A stretch of DNA of 64,000 nucleotides. Origin: Roseibium sp. TrichSKD4 (lineage in GTDB: Bacteria; Pseudomonadota; Alphaproteobacteria; Rhizobiales; Stappiaceae). This document shows, piece after piece, positions 19,784 to 29,535 of the stretch (within the stretch, counting starts at the first letter, position 1; the number at the start of each line of letters is the position of its first letter). The position numbers were made by a program, and so were the translations under genes. Location: assembly GCF_000148725.1 (NCBI RefSeq), contig NZ_GL476317.1, positions 30,546 to 94,545 of the forward strand. Direction: 5' to 3'. The notes below the pieces were generated by a model. It was not told where the DNA came from and did no database searches. It was given only the letters and a program-made list of their open reading frames with translations.

Positions 19784-20782
19784 TTACCGGTCCCAATGCG
19801 TGACCATGTTGCACGCAATATCAAATGCAGCCTTGGTAGCTCCTACATCGGCCGAACCTTGCCCTGCAATGTCGAAGGCCGTGCCGTGCGCCGGTGTCGC
19901 AACCGGGAATGGCAGGCCCCCTTGAACAGTCACTCCGCGGTCAAATCCGAGCAATTTCAGCGCGATTTGGCCCTGATCGTGATACATGGTGACGACCGCG
20001 TCGATTTCCTTGGCAACCGCTTTCAAGAACACCGTGTCTGACGGCCAAGGACCATCCACTGCCATTTGGGTGGCGGCAAGCTTCTTGACAGCAGGTTCGA
20101 GAATATCAATTTCCTCGGTTCCGAAATTGCCGCCATCTCCCGCATGCGGATTGATGGCTGCCACCGAAATGCGGGGCCGTTTCAACCCGGAGCGGCGCAG
20201 CGTGTTGTGAATGAGATGCACTGCTTCATTCACCCGCTCCTCGGAGATCGTGTCGGCGACATCACGCAAAGCAATGTGGCTGGTCACACGACTGGTCCAG
20301 ATCCCGTCCAGCGTGTTCAGTTCCGAGATGTAATTGGTCACGCCGAGCTTTTCGGCCATGTAATGCAGTTCATCGTCATGGCCGATCCGGGCCTTGTGCA
20401 TGGACGCCTTGTTGAACGGGCCAAACACAATCGCATCGATCACACCGTTCTGCGCGAAAGAGAGCGCTTGATCCAGTGTCCTAAGGACGGACGCACCGCC
20501 AGCCTCTGTAACCTCAGCGACCTGGATGTGATCGGCCTCAATGGTGTCCATGGCATGAAGAGCCAGTCCATCGAGCTTTGTCCAGTCACCTTGAGACGCA
20601 TCCGTCTCGATCATGGCATGGCTTTCACCAGCAACGGCCTGTCCTTGTTCGAAAACATGCCTGTCACCGATCAAAAGAAGGTCGGCCTTTTCCCGGACAT
20701 CTGTATCAGCCAGAAGACGTGCAATCAGCTCCGGACCGATCCCACTTGGATCGCCGGGAATAATCCCGATTTTGGGTTTCAT
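19784..20782 (-). CDS. PdxA2-like 4-phospho-hydroxyacid dehydrogenase
   Basis: Homologue of 4-hydroxythreonine-4-phosphate dehydrogenase, about 332 residues. It has the nucleotide-binding opening IIPGDPSGIGPEL, the metal/substrate loop INPHAGDGGNFG, and MYHDQGQIALKLLGFDRGV near the end. The start at 20782 is supported by GAGG 6 nt upstream. Set in a sugar-acid operon it is more likely a PdxA2 (DenD/Ltn-type) enzyme oxidising a phosphorylated tetronate, or a related hydroxy acid, than a vitamin B6 enzyme. No DUF1537 kinase, its normal partner, is in the operon, which leaves the substrate open. Confidence 0.82.
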   Translation of the reverse strand: MKPKIGIIPGDPSGIGPELIARLLADTDVREKADLLLIGDRHVFEQGQAVAGESHAMIETDASQGDWTKLDGLALHAMDTIEADHIQVAEVTEAGGASVLRTLDQALSFAQNGVIDAIVFGPFNKASMHKARIGHDDELHYMAEKLGVTNYISELNTLDGIWTSRVTSHIALRDVADTISEERVNEAVHLIHNTLRRSGLKRPRISVAAINPHAGDGGNFGTEEIDILEPAVKKLAATQMAVDGPWPSDTVFLKAVAKEIDAVVTMYHDQGQIALKLLGFDRGVTVQGGLPFPVATPAHGTAFDIAGQGSADVGATKAAFDIACNMVTHWDR

Positions 20783-20804
20783 TAGTCGCCTCGCATTGAG
20801 CAAG

Positions 20805-21491
20805 TTATTGGGTATGAATTCGCGTTATGTTCGTGATCGTGCTCTTCAAATGATCCCGCAAGGCACGGCGTGTTGCCGTCTCATCCCGGTTTTGAAGAGC
20901 AGTGGTGATTTCAACATGCTGGGAAAGCGTGTTCTGCCGGCGGTCTTCCTGGCGTGAAGACAGGAAGCGCGCGCGCCACAAACGGGCATTGTATTGTCGG
21001 TGTGTCTCGATCAACGGTTCGTTGTGCGACGCTTCGACGATGCTGCCGTGAAATCGCATATCCAGACGAAAGAAATCCAGCTGCGAAATGACATCGGACT
21101 GAACCGTCATCTGATGGCTGAGATCGACGATTTCAGCGATTTCCTTGTCCGATGCCACAGCACAGGCTGTTTCTCCTGCCAGCCCCTCAAGAGCGCCCAG
21201 AACAGAGATATACTGGGTCAGCTCTTCAAGAGAAGGGTCCGCCACCCTTGGTCGGCGGTTGGCTGGGTATTCCACCAGCCCTTCCCTTTCCAGCTGTCGG
21301 AGCGCTTCCCGAAGTGGGGTCCGGGAAATTCCAAGGGCCTCCGCCAGTTCTCGTTCTGGGATGGCTGTGCCAGGCTCCAGCTTTTCCAGAAGGATGAACT
21401 CACGAAGGTTATCGGCCGCTTCTTCGGCAAGCGTCCGGCGAGGCCGCACAGCCCCCTCCTCCTTCAGAGCATTCATCCATCCTTCTTTCAT
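20805..21491 (-). CDS. GntR-family (FCD) transcriptional regulator
   Basis: Probable repressor of the operon it sits in. 228 residues: an N-terminal winged helix (EKLEPGTAIPERELAEALGISRTPLREALRQLEREGLV is split over residues 35-72) and a C-terminal all-helical FCD effector domain with metal-ligand positions around LDMRFHGSIVEASHN and LSQHVEITTALQNRD. GGGGGAG precedes the ATG at 21491, 3 bp after the DHDPS-family stop. The ligand is probably a sugar acid or its keto-deoxy product. Confidence 0.9.
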   Translation of the reverse strand: MKEGWMNALKEEGAVRPRRTLAEEAADNLREFILLEKLEPGTAIPERELAEALGISRTPLREALRQLEREGLVEYPANRRPRVADPSLEELTQYISVLGALEGLAGETACAVASDKEIAEIVDLSHQMTVQSDVISQLDFFRLDMRFHGSIVEASHNEPLIETHRQYNARLWRARFLSSRQEDRRQNTLSQHVEITTALQNRDETATRRALRDHLKSTITNITRIHTQ

Positions 21492-21494
21492 TGC

Positions 21495-22409
21495 CTATCT
21501 CCCCCATCTCAAGACCAGCGGATCCAGCGGTCGGATCAGATCCATCAACCCGGATTTCGTATCCGGGTGCAGCGGTTCAATCGGATGACGACAAAAATCG
21601 GATTTGATCACGCCGCCTTCCACCATGGCCGCCTTGGCCGACCGGAACCGGCATTGGCGATTCTCATGATTGATCGCCGGCAGAACCCTCGCGTAAGCTT
21701 CCGTAGCACCTTGCCGGTCACCGGAAAAATACTTTGTTAACACGGGCTTGATCTGATCCGGGATCATGGCGCTGGTCATGCTTCCTGTCGCGCCTGCGTC
21801 CAGATCCGCCAGCAACGTGATGGCTTCTTCTCCGTCAAACGGCCCTTCAATCGCGTCGCCGCCTTCGGCGATCAGGTCACGCAGTTTCGCAGCAGCCTGT
21901 GGGCACTCGATCTTGAAGAGCTTCACCATGTCGATTTCGCGCGCCATCTTCACCAAGAGCGGCACGAGCAAATCAACACCAGATAGCGGCGCATCCTGCA
22001 CCATAATCGGCACGCAGACATCACTGACCGCCTGAAACTGCTCGAAGGTCTGCTTGGGCGAGCCCTTGAGCAAGGCTCCGTGATAAGGCGCCATCATCAT
22101 AAACATGGCCGCGCCTTGCGCCTTGGCGCGTTTCGCTCGCTCAACTACGATTTGCGTTGCGAAATGGCTGATGGTGACAATCACCGGAACCCGCCCAGCC
22201 ACATGCTCCAAGGAGAGCCGTGTCAGCGTTTCCCGCTCCTCATCTGAGATGAGGAACTGCTCGGAAAAATTCGCCAAAATGCAGATGCCATCAACGCCTT
22301 GGTCGATCATGAGATCAAGCACCCGTTTCATGCCCTCCACATCGATTGATCCGTCTGGATGAAACGGTGTCGGCGCGACAGGCCAGATACCGGAATAACG
22401 CGCGGTCAT
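21495..22409 (-). CDS. DHDPS-family keto-deoxy sugar acid dehydratase/aldolase
   Basis: Class I (Schiff-base) lyase of the DHDPS/NAL superfamily, 304 residues. TIM-barrel signposts: [17 protein letters not shown] at the N-terminus, [14 protein letters not shown] (replacing GTTGE), VIVTISHF, and the Schiff-base lysine in [12 protein letters not shown] (about residue 165-170). Its neighbours, an enolase-superfamily dehydratase and a KGSADH-type dehydrogenase, point to a 2-keto-3-deoxy-pentonate dehydratase that yields 2,5-dioxovalerate. A pyrroline hydroxy-carboxylate deaminase or an aldolase is less likely. Start overlaps the enolase stop by ATGA. Confidence 0.85.
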   Translation of the reverse strand: MTARYSGIWPVAPTPFHPDGSIDVEGMKRVLDLMIDQGVDGICILANFSEQFLISDEERETLTRLSLEHVAGRVPVIVTISHFATQIVVERAKRAKAQGAAMFMMMAPYHGALLKGSPKQTFEQFQAVSDVCVPIMVQDAPLSGVDLLVPLLVKMAREIDMVKLFKIECPQAAAKLRDLIAEGGDAIEGPFDGEEAITLLADLDAGATGSMTSAMIPDQIKPVLTKYFSGDRQGATEAYARVLPAINHENRQCRFRSAKAAMVEGGVIKSDFCRHPIEPLHPDTKSGLMDLIRPLDPLVLRWGR

Positions 22410-23581
22410 TCGCTTACCTCAAAGCTGTCCAGATGTTTGTCGGAAATCGAAATTCCCAGACCCGGCTTGGTGTCATCCAGATCAAGGTAACCATCAACTG
22501 CGTCCGGGTCGCCGTCAAAGATGTAATAGAACAGCTCGTTTCCGACCTCCACGTCATGAACCGGGAAGTACTCGGAGATAGGGCAGTTCACGCTGGCCAT
22601 CGTCAGATGGTAGTTGTGCATCTGGCCCGCATGGGGAATGACCGGCACCTGATAGGCCTCGGCAAGCGCGTTGATCTTTTGCGCAGCCGTGATCCCGCCG
22701 ACGCGGTTGGTGTCATATTGGATGACCGAAACAGCTTTCAGATCAAGAAGCTGGCGGAAGCCCAACAAGCTGAACTCATGCTCGCCGCCCGATATCGGGA
22801 TCGGTCCCTTGTTCAGCTCTGCATAGCCATGAATATCGTCGGCAATGACCGGCTCTTCCAGCCAGCGCGGCTCGAATTTTTCCAGCTTGGGCAACATGCG
22901 CTTGGTGTAATCTAGGTTCCAGCCCATATAGCATTCGAGCATCAGATCAACATCGTAACCGACCACTTCGCGCACAGCTTCCACCCGTTTCAGGTTTTCA
23001 CGCATGCCCTTCATGCCGTCTTTGGGACCAAAGCCAAACCGGGTCTTGAAGCCCTGATAGCCGTTCTTCCTGGCTTCCTCCGCTTCGCGCTGCATGGCAT
23101 CAATGTTGTCGGCATAAAGCTTGGAGTAATAGACCGGGATCTTTTCCTTGGTCCGACCGCCCAACAGCTTGAACACCGGCTTGCCGGTCAACTTGCCCAT
23201 CAAATCCCAGATCGCAATGTCGATAGCTGTAATTGCGGTCATGCCAACGCCCTTGCGGCCCCAGGCATGGGTCTTGCGGTACATCTTTTCCCAAAGATAG
23301 GCATAGTCGAAGGGATCTTCGCCAATCACCATGGGGGCGTAGTATTCGTCAATCGCGGCCGTGACCAAGTTTGGCGCAAGGGCCGCATTGCCAATGCCGA
23401 TGGTGCCGTCTTCGGTTTCCACCTCACAGGTCAGCCATTGGTGGAAGCGGAAGCTTCCCATGGCATCACCGCGATCATAAAGCGCATCAGAGGCATTTGT
23501 GCAGAAGTTCCCTTGCGGCGGAACGGTCTTGCCCTTCCAGTTCCAGACACGGGTACGGACGGATTTGATTTTTGTCATCAT
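22406..23581 (-). CDS. Enolase-superfamily sugar-acid dehydratase (RhmD/lyxonate dehydratase-like)
   Basis: Abstracts the alpha proton of an aldonate to give a 2-keto-3-deoxy acid, Mg-dependent. 391 residues with an N-terminal capping domain and a C-terminal barrel. Metal and acid/base sites: KTRFGF (second strand), [24 protein letters not shown], and the catalytic His in [11 protein letters not shown], a pattern like L-rhamnonate dehydratases. The 5' capping region [20 protein letters not shown] is well kept. Start ATG shares one base with the tctA stop (TAATG). L-lyxonate, L-rhamnonate-like or other C5/C6 acids are candidate substrates. Confidence 0.85.
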   Translation of the reverse strand: MMTKIKSVRTRVWNWKGKTVPPQGNFCTNASDALYDRGDAMGSFRFHQWLTCEVETEDGTIGIGNAALAPNLVTAAIDEYYAPMVIGEDPFDYAYLWEKMYRKTHAWGRKGVGMTAITAIDIAIWDLMGKLTGKPVFKLLGGRTKEKIPVYYSKLYADNIDAMQREAEEARKNGYQGFKTRFGFGPKDGMKGMRENLKRVEAVREVVGYDVDLMLECYMGWNLDYTKRMLPKLEKFEPRWLEEPVIADDIHGYAELNKGPIPISGGEHEFSLLGFRQLLDLKAVSVIQYDTNRVGGITAAQKINALAEAYQVPVIPHAGQMHNYHLTMASVNCPISEYFPVHDVEVGNELFYYIFDGDPDAVDGYLDLDDTKPGLGISISDKHLDSFEVSE

Positions 23582-25080
23582 TATTCTCCGGTCGATTCAA
23601 TCGGCTTGCGCTGCTTGAACAGCAGCCCCCAAACCAACGGCCCGAATAAAGCCAGAGCCGTTAAGACGAAAAACAGAAGGGAAAGTGGGCGGGTGAACAT
23701 CAGCCACCACTGCTCGTCGAGCATGACCATGGATTGCCCAAGGCGCGTTTCCAACATGCCGCCAAGGATCAGACCAATGGACAGCGGAACAACGGAGAAG
23801 CTATAGCGCCGCATGAAGAAACCGACAATTCCGGCTCCAATAGCGATCCAGACATCCATCATCGATTGCTCAAGCGCATAGGCGCCCACAATTGAGAAGA
23901 TGAACACGATGGGCCACAGGATCTGGATCGGGATCAACGTGACACGGGCAAAAAGCTTTGCGCCCCATAGGCCAACACCGAAGAACAGAATGTTGACCAA
24001 CAGCATCGACCAGAAGATCGCAAAGACGAAATCCGATTGCTCGGTGAACATGGTGGGCCCGGGACGCAGGCCATGCACCATCAGGCCAGCCAGGATCACA
24101 GCAGCGGTGGGGCTACCCGGAATACCCAGAGCAAGGGTTGGCACCATCGCGCCACCAGTGGCTGAGTTGTTGGCTGCTTCCGAACCCGCAATGCCTTCCA
24201 GCGAGCCTTTGCCAAATTCTTCCGGCGTCTTGGACCAGCGCCGCGCTTCGTTATAGCCAATCATCGAGGCAACCGTTGCGCCCTCAGCTGGCAAAATACC
24301 AATGAACGTGCCAATACCGGACGATCTGAGGATTGTGCGCCAGACCTTTTTGTAGTCCTCTTTGCTTGGCAGGCGGATCGACTTCATGATCACCTGCTTG
24401 CGTTTGATATGCAGCCTGTCGGCCTGCACCAGCAATTCAGAAATACCGAAGACGCCAATCATGACCGGAACGAAGGGAATGCCCTCGCTCAGCTCATTAT
24501 AACCAAAGGTGAAGCGTTCGATGGAGGTCAGCAGGTCAATACCGACTGTGGCAAGCATCACACCGAAGGCACCTGCAATCACGTTTTTGACCGGAGACCC
24601 ATCGCCAATCGTTGCTAGCATTGACATGCCGAACAAGGTCAGCGCGAAGTATTCCGGGGGCGCGAAGTTATAGGCCGCCTTCGCCATCAGGGGCGCGGCA
24701 AGCATCAAACAGACAACTGAGATGATACCGCCAAGGGTCGACGAGACCGCAGCAATTCCAAGCGCTCGCCCGGCCTCGCCGCGCTGCGCTAGCGGATAAC
24801 CATCGAGGCAGGTCGTCGCGCTCGCTGACGTTCCCGGCGTATTGATCAAGATGGCCGTGATTGCGCCCGCAAAAGTCGCAGCGCAGTAGATCGTTGTCAG
24901 GATCGCAATCGCGGGGATCGGATCCATGGTGATAGTAAAGGGCAACAGGAGGGCGACGCCCGTCGTTGCATTAAGACCTGGCAATGCACCCACGAGAACC
25001 CCACCAAGCGTCGCAAAAGCGATCAGAATCAGAAGGTTTGGGTCAGCCAGAGCCATGAGGCCTGAAAGAGCTGCTTCCAT
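23581..25080 (-). CDS. TctA: large membrane subunit of tripartite tricarboxylate transporter
   Basis: Twelve-helix permease of the TTT family, 499 residues. The Gly-rich first repeat [21 protein letters not shown] and the second [24 protein letters not shown] are the TctA signatures, with [21 protein letters not shown] after them. Works with TctB and the TctC binding protein for proton- or sodium-driven uptake of a carboxylate. In this operon the cargo is probably the sugar acid used by the enolase-superfamily enzyme, not citrate. Confidence 0.93.
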   Translation of the reverse strand: MEAALSGLMALADPNLLILIAFATLGGVLVGALPGLNATTGVALLLPFTITMDPIPAIAILTTIYCAATFAGAITAILINTPGTSASATTCLDGYPLAQRGEAGRALGIAAVSSTLGGIISVVCLMLAAPLMAKAAYNFAPPEYFALTLFGMSMLATIGDGSPVKNVIAGAFGVMLATVGIDLLTSIERFTFGYNELSEGIPFVPVMIGVFGISELLVQADRLHIKRKQVIMKSIRLPSKEDYKKVWRTILRSSGIGTFIGILPAEGATVASMIGYNEARRWSKTPEEFGKGSLEGIAGSEAANNSATGGAMVPTLALGIPGSPTAAVILAGLMVHGLRPGPTMFTEQSDFVFAIFWSMLLVNILFFGVGLWGAKLFARVTLIPIQILWPIVFIFSIVGAYALEQSMMDVWIAIGAGIVGFFMRRYSFSVVPLSIGLILGGMLETRLGQSMVMLDEQWWLMFTRPLSLLFFVLTALALFGPLVWGLLFKQRKPIESTGE

Positions 25081-25086
25081 AATCAG

Positions 25087-25566
25087 TTAGCCATACCAAA
25101 GGGTGGTCAGGACGCCGCGTGGGAAGCGGACTTCGAAAATGCCGTCGAACAAGAAGAAGACCAACACGGGAGCTGCAATGCCAACAAGCAGCAAGGCCCC
25201 TATGCGGCGCTCTCCCCAAATGGCCGACAATGCGGCGGCAAACAGTCCAAGGCCGAGGAAGAGATCGATTTCCGCAATCAGCACGAAACCAATTAGCAAG
25301 GCCATGGTGGATTGAACCACGCGGGATAGCGCTGCGGGTGGTCGGCTTTTGTCCGTGAAAAACAGCAGGATTGTAAGACAGATGATCAAGCCCAGCACAA
25401 GCTGAGGAAAGTCAGATGGCTGCATTCCCCGCTTCAGGATCGGAGGAACCCGATCAAACTGGGTGCTCAGCCAGAAGGCCCAGGAACAGAACCCGATGAT
25501 GCCGATTGGGATCAGGTATCTGGACAGCGAATTTGATTGTTTTTGAAGTTCCATAAGGGACCGCAC
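25087..25566 (-). CDS. TctB: small membrane subunit of tripartite tricarboxylate transporter
   Basis: Four-helix small subunit, 155-159 residues, poorly conserved as is normal for TctB. Hydrophobic segments: YLIPIGIIGFCSWAFWL, LGLIICLTILLFF, STMALLIGFVLIAEIDLFLGLGLF and LLLVGIAAPVLVFFLF. The long form starts with GTG at 25566; an ATG at 25554 gives four residues fewer and neither has a strong ribosome binding site. It lies 6 bp before tctA. Confidence 0.85.
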   Translation of the reverse strand: MRSLMELQKQSNSLSRYLIPIGIIGFCSWAFWLSTQFDRVPPILKRGMQPSDFPQLVLGLIICLTILLFFTDKSRPPAALSRVVQSTMALLIGFVLIAEIDLFLGLGLFAAALSAIWGERRIGALLLVGIAAPVLVFFLFDGIFEVRFPRGVLTTLWYG

Positions 25567-25614
25567 ACACTTGAGAAAACCGGCGCAGCAGAGGGCCTGC
25601 TGAGCCGTGATGCG

Positions 25615-26565
25615 TTATTCGATGAAACCAAGCTCTTTCAGAGCCGCGTTCATATCATTGGTCATGGCGTTGATCTGCGCACCCCAGACGTCAGAACCAG
25701 CAACCGATGTGCTGTCGAGACCCACGGACTCCAGGAAACCCTGGTAGACGCCGTGGTTCATCGCCTTAAACAAGGAGGCCTCGATCTTCTCGGCAACTTC
25801 ATCTGGTGTGTTCTTGTGGACCACAAAACCGCGGACGGTGGAGAAGCTGACGTCAATGCCGAGCTCTTTTGCAGTCGAAACATCCGGCAGACCGTTCATC
25901 CGATTATCGGCCAACACAACAATCGGGCAGACTTCACCAGCATCGATTTGAGATCCAGCTTCTGCAAGGTTCAGGACTGCGACATCAACTGCGCCTGCAA
26001 GCAACTGTGTTGCCAACTCGCCACCGCCATCAAACGGGACGATTTTAGGGGTCTGAAGGCCGCCTTTCGTGGTGAACATGAAGGCAGACACATCATTGAT
26101 ATTACCGAGGTGTGTTGTGCCGTAGGACAAAGCATTGTCCTTCTGTACCGCAACAAAGGCTTCTGCATTGTCATATTCGCCGCAGCGAACCATCAGGATT
26201 TGCGGATCGTCGGTACCACGGGCGATCGGGCGAATATCATCGAGGGTGAGCTTGGTCTTGCCTTTCGCAACGGTTGCAGCGTGACCAATGGTGAACACGA
26301 GGATCGCGTGGCCATCTGCTGGGACATCAAGATAATGATCCATGGCAACGGCGCCGCCGCCGCCCTTTTTGTTGAGAACAACCATGTCCTCACCCAGCTC
26401 ACGACGAGCGCGAAGCATCATCATGCGGGCAGTGACATCAGTTCCGCCGCCGTTCCCTGCATGGGTGATCACTTCAATGGTTCTGCTCGGATAGTCCTCT
26501 GCCTGCGCGGATGCGCCGGTCAGGGCGATCGCTGCAAGGGCAACACTGGCTAGAAGCTTTTTCAT
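25615..26565 (-). CDS. TctC: periplasmic solute-binding protein
   Basis: Extracytoplasmic receptor of the TTT transporter (Bug family), 316 residues, with a signal peptide MKKLLASVALAAIALTGASA. The mature protein opens YPSRTIEVITHAGNGGGTDV, where Bug proteins bind the ligand carboxylate, and continues VVLNKKGGGGAVA. First gene of the operon; the intergenic DNA upstream carries a GntR-type operator candidate. Confidence 0.9.
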   Translation of the reverse strand: MKKLLASVALAAIALTGASAQAEDYPSRTIEVITHAGNGGGTDVTARMMMLRARRELGEDMVVLNKKGGGGAVAMDHYLDVPADGHAILVFTIGHAATVAKGKTKLTLDDIRPIARGTDDPQILMVRCGEYDNAEAFVAVQKDNALSYGTTHLGNINDVSAFMFTTKGGLQTPKIVPFDGGGELATQLLAGAVDVAVLNLAEAGSQIDAGEVCPIVVLADNRMNGLPDVSTAKELGIDVSFSTVRGFVVHKNTPDEVAEKIEASLFKAMNHGVYQGFLESVGLDSTSVAGSDVWGAQINAMTNDMNAALKELGFIE

Positions 26566-26644
26566 CAGTTCCTCCTCATCGAAAATGCGCGTGTTTTTGA
26601 GGCAAAAATTTATGCGCCACAGGTTATGTATCAGGTATTTGGTG

Positions 26645-26658
26645 TTTGGTATACCATT
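26645..26658. promoter_or_regulatory. Candidate GntR (UxuR/ExuR-like) operator upstream of tctC
   Basis: The core TGGTATACCA (26647-26656) is a perfect 10-bp palindrome in TTTGGTATACCATT, 82 bp upstream of the tctC start. The core is the same as in UxuR/ExuR operators, which are FCD-type GntR proteins like the one encoded in this operon. Autoregulation is inferred. Confidence 0.65.
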
Positions 26659-26842
26659 TTTTGCCTATTTTTCCTATGTACCAATTGCTGCCGCAACCGC
26701 GCTGCTTTTCATCGGTAACGCGATTGCCGATCACGCTTTATTAGCGGCGCCATCGCTTAGCCTGTGGAGAGTTATGTATCGTCACTCATTGAGCTGCTCT
26801 ATCTAGCCGCCCGTAGTCAAAGAGGCCCCTCAGGTCAGGACC

Positions 26843-27685
26843 CTACACTTCGACAGGGGACGCCTGTTTGCGGACTTGAAACAGCCGACGGCAAAACGCC
26901 GCAAGGAAAACAGCGGTCAGAACGAGAATAATCGTCGGAGCCGGGGCACTGTCGATATAAAAGCTCAGATATGTGCCCGTCAGCATCGAGCCGATGCAAA
27001 CAATGGTGGCCAAAACGAGCATTTTGCCAAAACTGCGAACCAGCAAAAATGCAATTGCCCCGGGCGCGACCAACAATCCTATTGCCAATATCAACCCAAC
27101 AGCCGAGAGCGTTGCAACGATGGTCAAGGACAGTGCAGCCAGCAAACCATAGTGCAAGAGATTGACCGACAATCCGGCGGCTCGTGCCTGAGCCGGGTCA
27201 AAGCTGTGAAGCAGGAGGTCTTTCCACTTCAGCAGGATCAACCCTGCAACCACCGCAGAAATAAGGCCTGCTGTCCAAAGATCCTCAAGGCCAATGCCCA
27301 GAATATTCCCAAACAGGATGTGGTCCAGATGGGCGTTCGACTCCACCGCTACATAGAGCACGATCCCCAGCCCGAACATACCGGAGAACACGACCCCCAT
27401 CACCGTGTCCTGTTTCACACGGCTGTTATCAGCAAGATACCCGGTGGCCAACGCGCTGATCATACCCGCTGCAAAGGCACCGATTAGCAGCGGCAACCCC
27501 ACAATATAAGCCAGGACGATCCCCGGCAGGACAGCATGGCTGATGGCGTCCCCCATCAGGGCCCAGCCTTTAAGCACCAGATAGCAGGACAAAAGCGCGG
27601 TTGGGATTGCAACGATCAGACAGATCAGGAACGCGTTCTGCATGAACGGGAACCGGAAGGGCAATAGGACCGTCTCCAGATCCAT
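26843..27685 (-). CDS. sitD: SitD: Mn(/Fe) ABC transporter permease
   Basis: ABC-3 family inner membrane permease, 280 residues, eight to nine helices. Starts PFRFPFMQNAFLICLIVAIP, with GWALMGDAISHAVLPGIVLAY, the strongest family motif, at about residue 45. Last of the sitABCD cluster, butting directly on sitC (1 bp apart). With SitC it forms the heteromeric channel. Ending ATTIILVLTAVF... is ordinary for the family. Confidence 0.9.
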   Translation of the reverse strand: MDLETVLLPFRFPFMQNAFLICLIVAIPTALLSCYLVLKGWALMGDAISHAVLPGIVLAYIVGLPLLIGAFAAGMISALATGYLADNSRVKQDTVMGVVFSGMFGLGIVLYVAVESNAHLDHILFGNILGIGLEDLWTAGLISAVVAGLILLKWKDLLLHSFDPAQARAAGLSVNLLHYGLLAALSLTIVATLSAVGLILAIGLLVAPGAIAFLLVRSFGKMLVLATIVCIGSMLTGTYLSFYIDSAPAPTIILVLTAVFLAAFCRRLFQVRKQASPVEV

Positions 27686-28579
27686 CTAACGCCCCTCCCG
27701 GATCGAAGCCGCTTCGAAATCAGATGTATCAGCCAGAGCCTTGGCAGCTTTCCGGCGCGCGGCCAGAAGCCCGTGTTTCGGCGCAAAGACAAAAGCGACA
27801 AGGAACACCAGTGTTTGCAAGGTCACAATAATGCCGCCGGTCGCACCATCGAGGAAATAACTCACATAGGCGCCAACAAAGCTGCTCGAGGCTCCGATGA
27901 AAACCGAGACAATCAACAGCCGTGAGAACCGGTCACATAGTAGGTAAGCCGTTGCACCGGGCGTGACGACCATGGCAATGACCAGAAAAGCGCCGACCGT
28001 CTGCATCGCGGCAACGACACTGGCCGACAAAAGCACAAAGAAGACGGCTTTCAAGAGCGCCGTGTTCAGGCCAATGGACTGGGCGTGGCTTTCATCGAAA
28101 AACGTCACCATGAGGTCTTTCCACTTCAGCAAAAGAACCGTCAGGGACACGAAGCCAATGACGGCAAGCTGCAGCGTGTCTTCCGGTGTGATTGCCAGAA
28201 TGTTGCCCATTGTTATGGTTTGAACGCTGATGGAGGTTGGACTGAGCGATACCATGAAAAGCCCAAGACCAAAAAAAGATGTGAAGATCAATCCGATGAT
28301 CACATCCACTTTCAGGCCGGAGCGCTCAGACAAAAACAGCATCGCAGCCGCTGCAAGTCCGCCTGCCAGAAATGCCCCAACCGAAAACGGCAAACCGAGC
28401 ATATAGGCCCCGGCAACACCCGGCACCACAGAATGGGAAAGTGCATCTCCAATCAGAGACCAGCCCTTCAGCATCAGGTAAGCGGATAGAAAAGCACAAA
28501 CACCGCCCACAAGCGCAGACACCCACATGGCATTGATCATATAGGAATAGGAGAAGGGCTCCAGCAAGATAGCTGTCAT
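27686..28579 (-). CDS. sitC: SitC: Mn(/Fe) ABC transporter permease
   Basis: Second ABC-3 permease, 297 residues. It carries the parallel motif [21 protein letters not shown] and a C-terminal cytoplasmic tail ([18 protein letters not shown]). The start overlaps the stop of the ATPase gene as ATGA. Two different permeases in one cluster distinguish Sit/Mnt-type systems from ZnuABC, which has one. Confidence 0.9.
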   Translation of the reverse strand: MTAILLEPFSYSYMINAMWVSALVGGVCAFLSAYLMLKGWSLIGDALSHSVVPGVAGAYMLGLPFSVGAFLAGGLAAAAMLFLSERSGLKVDVIIGLIFTSFFGLGLFMVSLSPTSISVQTITMGNILAITPEDTLQLAVIGFVSLTVLLLKWKDLMVTFFDESHAQSIGLNTALLKAVFFVLLSASVVAAMQTVGAFLVIAMVVTPGATAYLLCDRFSRLLIVSVFIGASSSFVGAYVSYFLDGATGGIIVTLQTLVFLVAFVFAPKHGLLAARRKAAKALADTSDFEAASIREGR

Positions 28580-29484
28580 GTGTCTTGCCCTGCAGGGGAG
28601 CGGTTATCAGTTTCAGCACGCGCTTCTGCACGAACCGTCTTCTCGCCATACCGGACCAGAGGCCGCTCATCATCTGTCAAAATGGTGATTTTACGGCTGT
28701 CTTCGTCATCATGCAGCTGATTGCCACCAAGAGTGAAATGACGCAGGACGCCGCCAAAGGCGATTTCGAGATTTTCCGGGGTGAAAACCGTTTCCGTCCG
28801 CCCAAAGGCCAGAACAGTGCCTTTGACCAATACCGTGCGATCACAGAACTCCGGCACCGATCCCAGATTATGGGTGGAGACCAACATAACGCGGCCTTCT
28901 TCGCGAAGCTCTCGCATGAGTGCGATGATCTGGTCTTCGGTTTTCACATCAACGCCGGTAAAAGGCTCGTCCAGCAAGATCACTTGACCGTCCTGCGCAA
29001 GAGCCCGCGCCAGAAACACCCGTTTGCGCTGGCCACCTGACAGCTCTCCAATCTGGCGCTTGCGAAAGTCCTGCATATTCACGCGGCTCAGCGCCTCGTC
29101 CACCGCCACCCGATCCTTGGCAGACGGGCGACGCAAGAACCCCATGTGGCCATAGCGCCCCATCATCACAACGTCTTCAACAAGGACAGGAAAGGTCCAA
29201 TCGACCTCTTCTGCTTGAGGCACATAAGAGACGAGATTGCTTTTCAGGGCGGCGGGCACGCTCTTTCCAAGCAAGGAGATTTGCCCTTGGGAAGTTGGAA
29301 CGAACCCCATGATCGCCTTGAACAAGGTCGACTTGCCCGCCCCGTTTACACCCACCAGTGCGGTGACCGTTCCGCGGGGCACTTCAAAGCTGGCATTGCG
29401 CAAGGCTGTGTGACCGTTGCGATAGGTTACCGTGACATCAGTCACGCAAATCCCGGCGCTTGCAGTCATTTCGGCGTGTGTCAT
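28576..29484 (-). CDS. sitB: SitB: Mn(/Fe) ABC transporter ATPase
   Basis: ATP-binding subunit, 302 residues. Walker [13 protein letters not shown]-loop [14 protein letters not shown] (the VDW is typical of Mn/Zn ATPases), signature [15 protein letters not shown], Walker [13 protein letters not shown] and H-loop [10 protein letters not shown]-terminal extension of about 50 residues ([18 protein letters not shown]) goes beyond the core, with unknown role. Lies 51 bp after sitA. Confidence 0.92.
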   Translation of the reverse strand: MTHAEMTASAGICVTDVTVTYRNGHTALRNASFEVPRGTVTALVGVNGAGKSTLFKAIMGFVPTSQGQISLLGKSVPAALKSNLVSYVPQAEEVDWTFPVLVEDVVMMGRYGHMGFLRRPSAKDRVAVDEALSRVNMQDFRKRQIGELSGGQRKRVFLARALAQDGQVILLDEPFTGVDVKTEDQIIALMRELREEGRVMLVSTHNLGSVPEFCDRTVLVKGTVLAFGRTETVFTPENLEIAFGGVLRHFTLGGNQLHDDEDSRKITILTDDERPLVRYGEKTVRAEARAETDNRSPAGQDT

Positions 29485-29535
29485 GAAGCTCCTGTTCCAG
29501 CCAGCGGTCCCGCACCGCTTTAGTTCCGCTGCGTC

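Noticed and set aside
20066-20785. Plus-strand frame of 239 codons
   Set aside because: Antisense to the PdxA2-like gene, which has all family motifs.
25537-26553. Plus-strand frame of 338 codons
   Set aside because: Antisense to tctC, whose signal peptide and Bug motifs are clear; no start site or family match.
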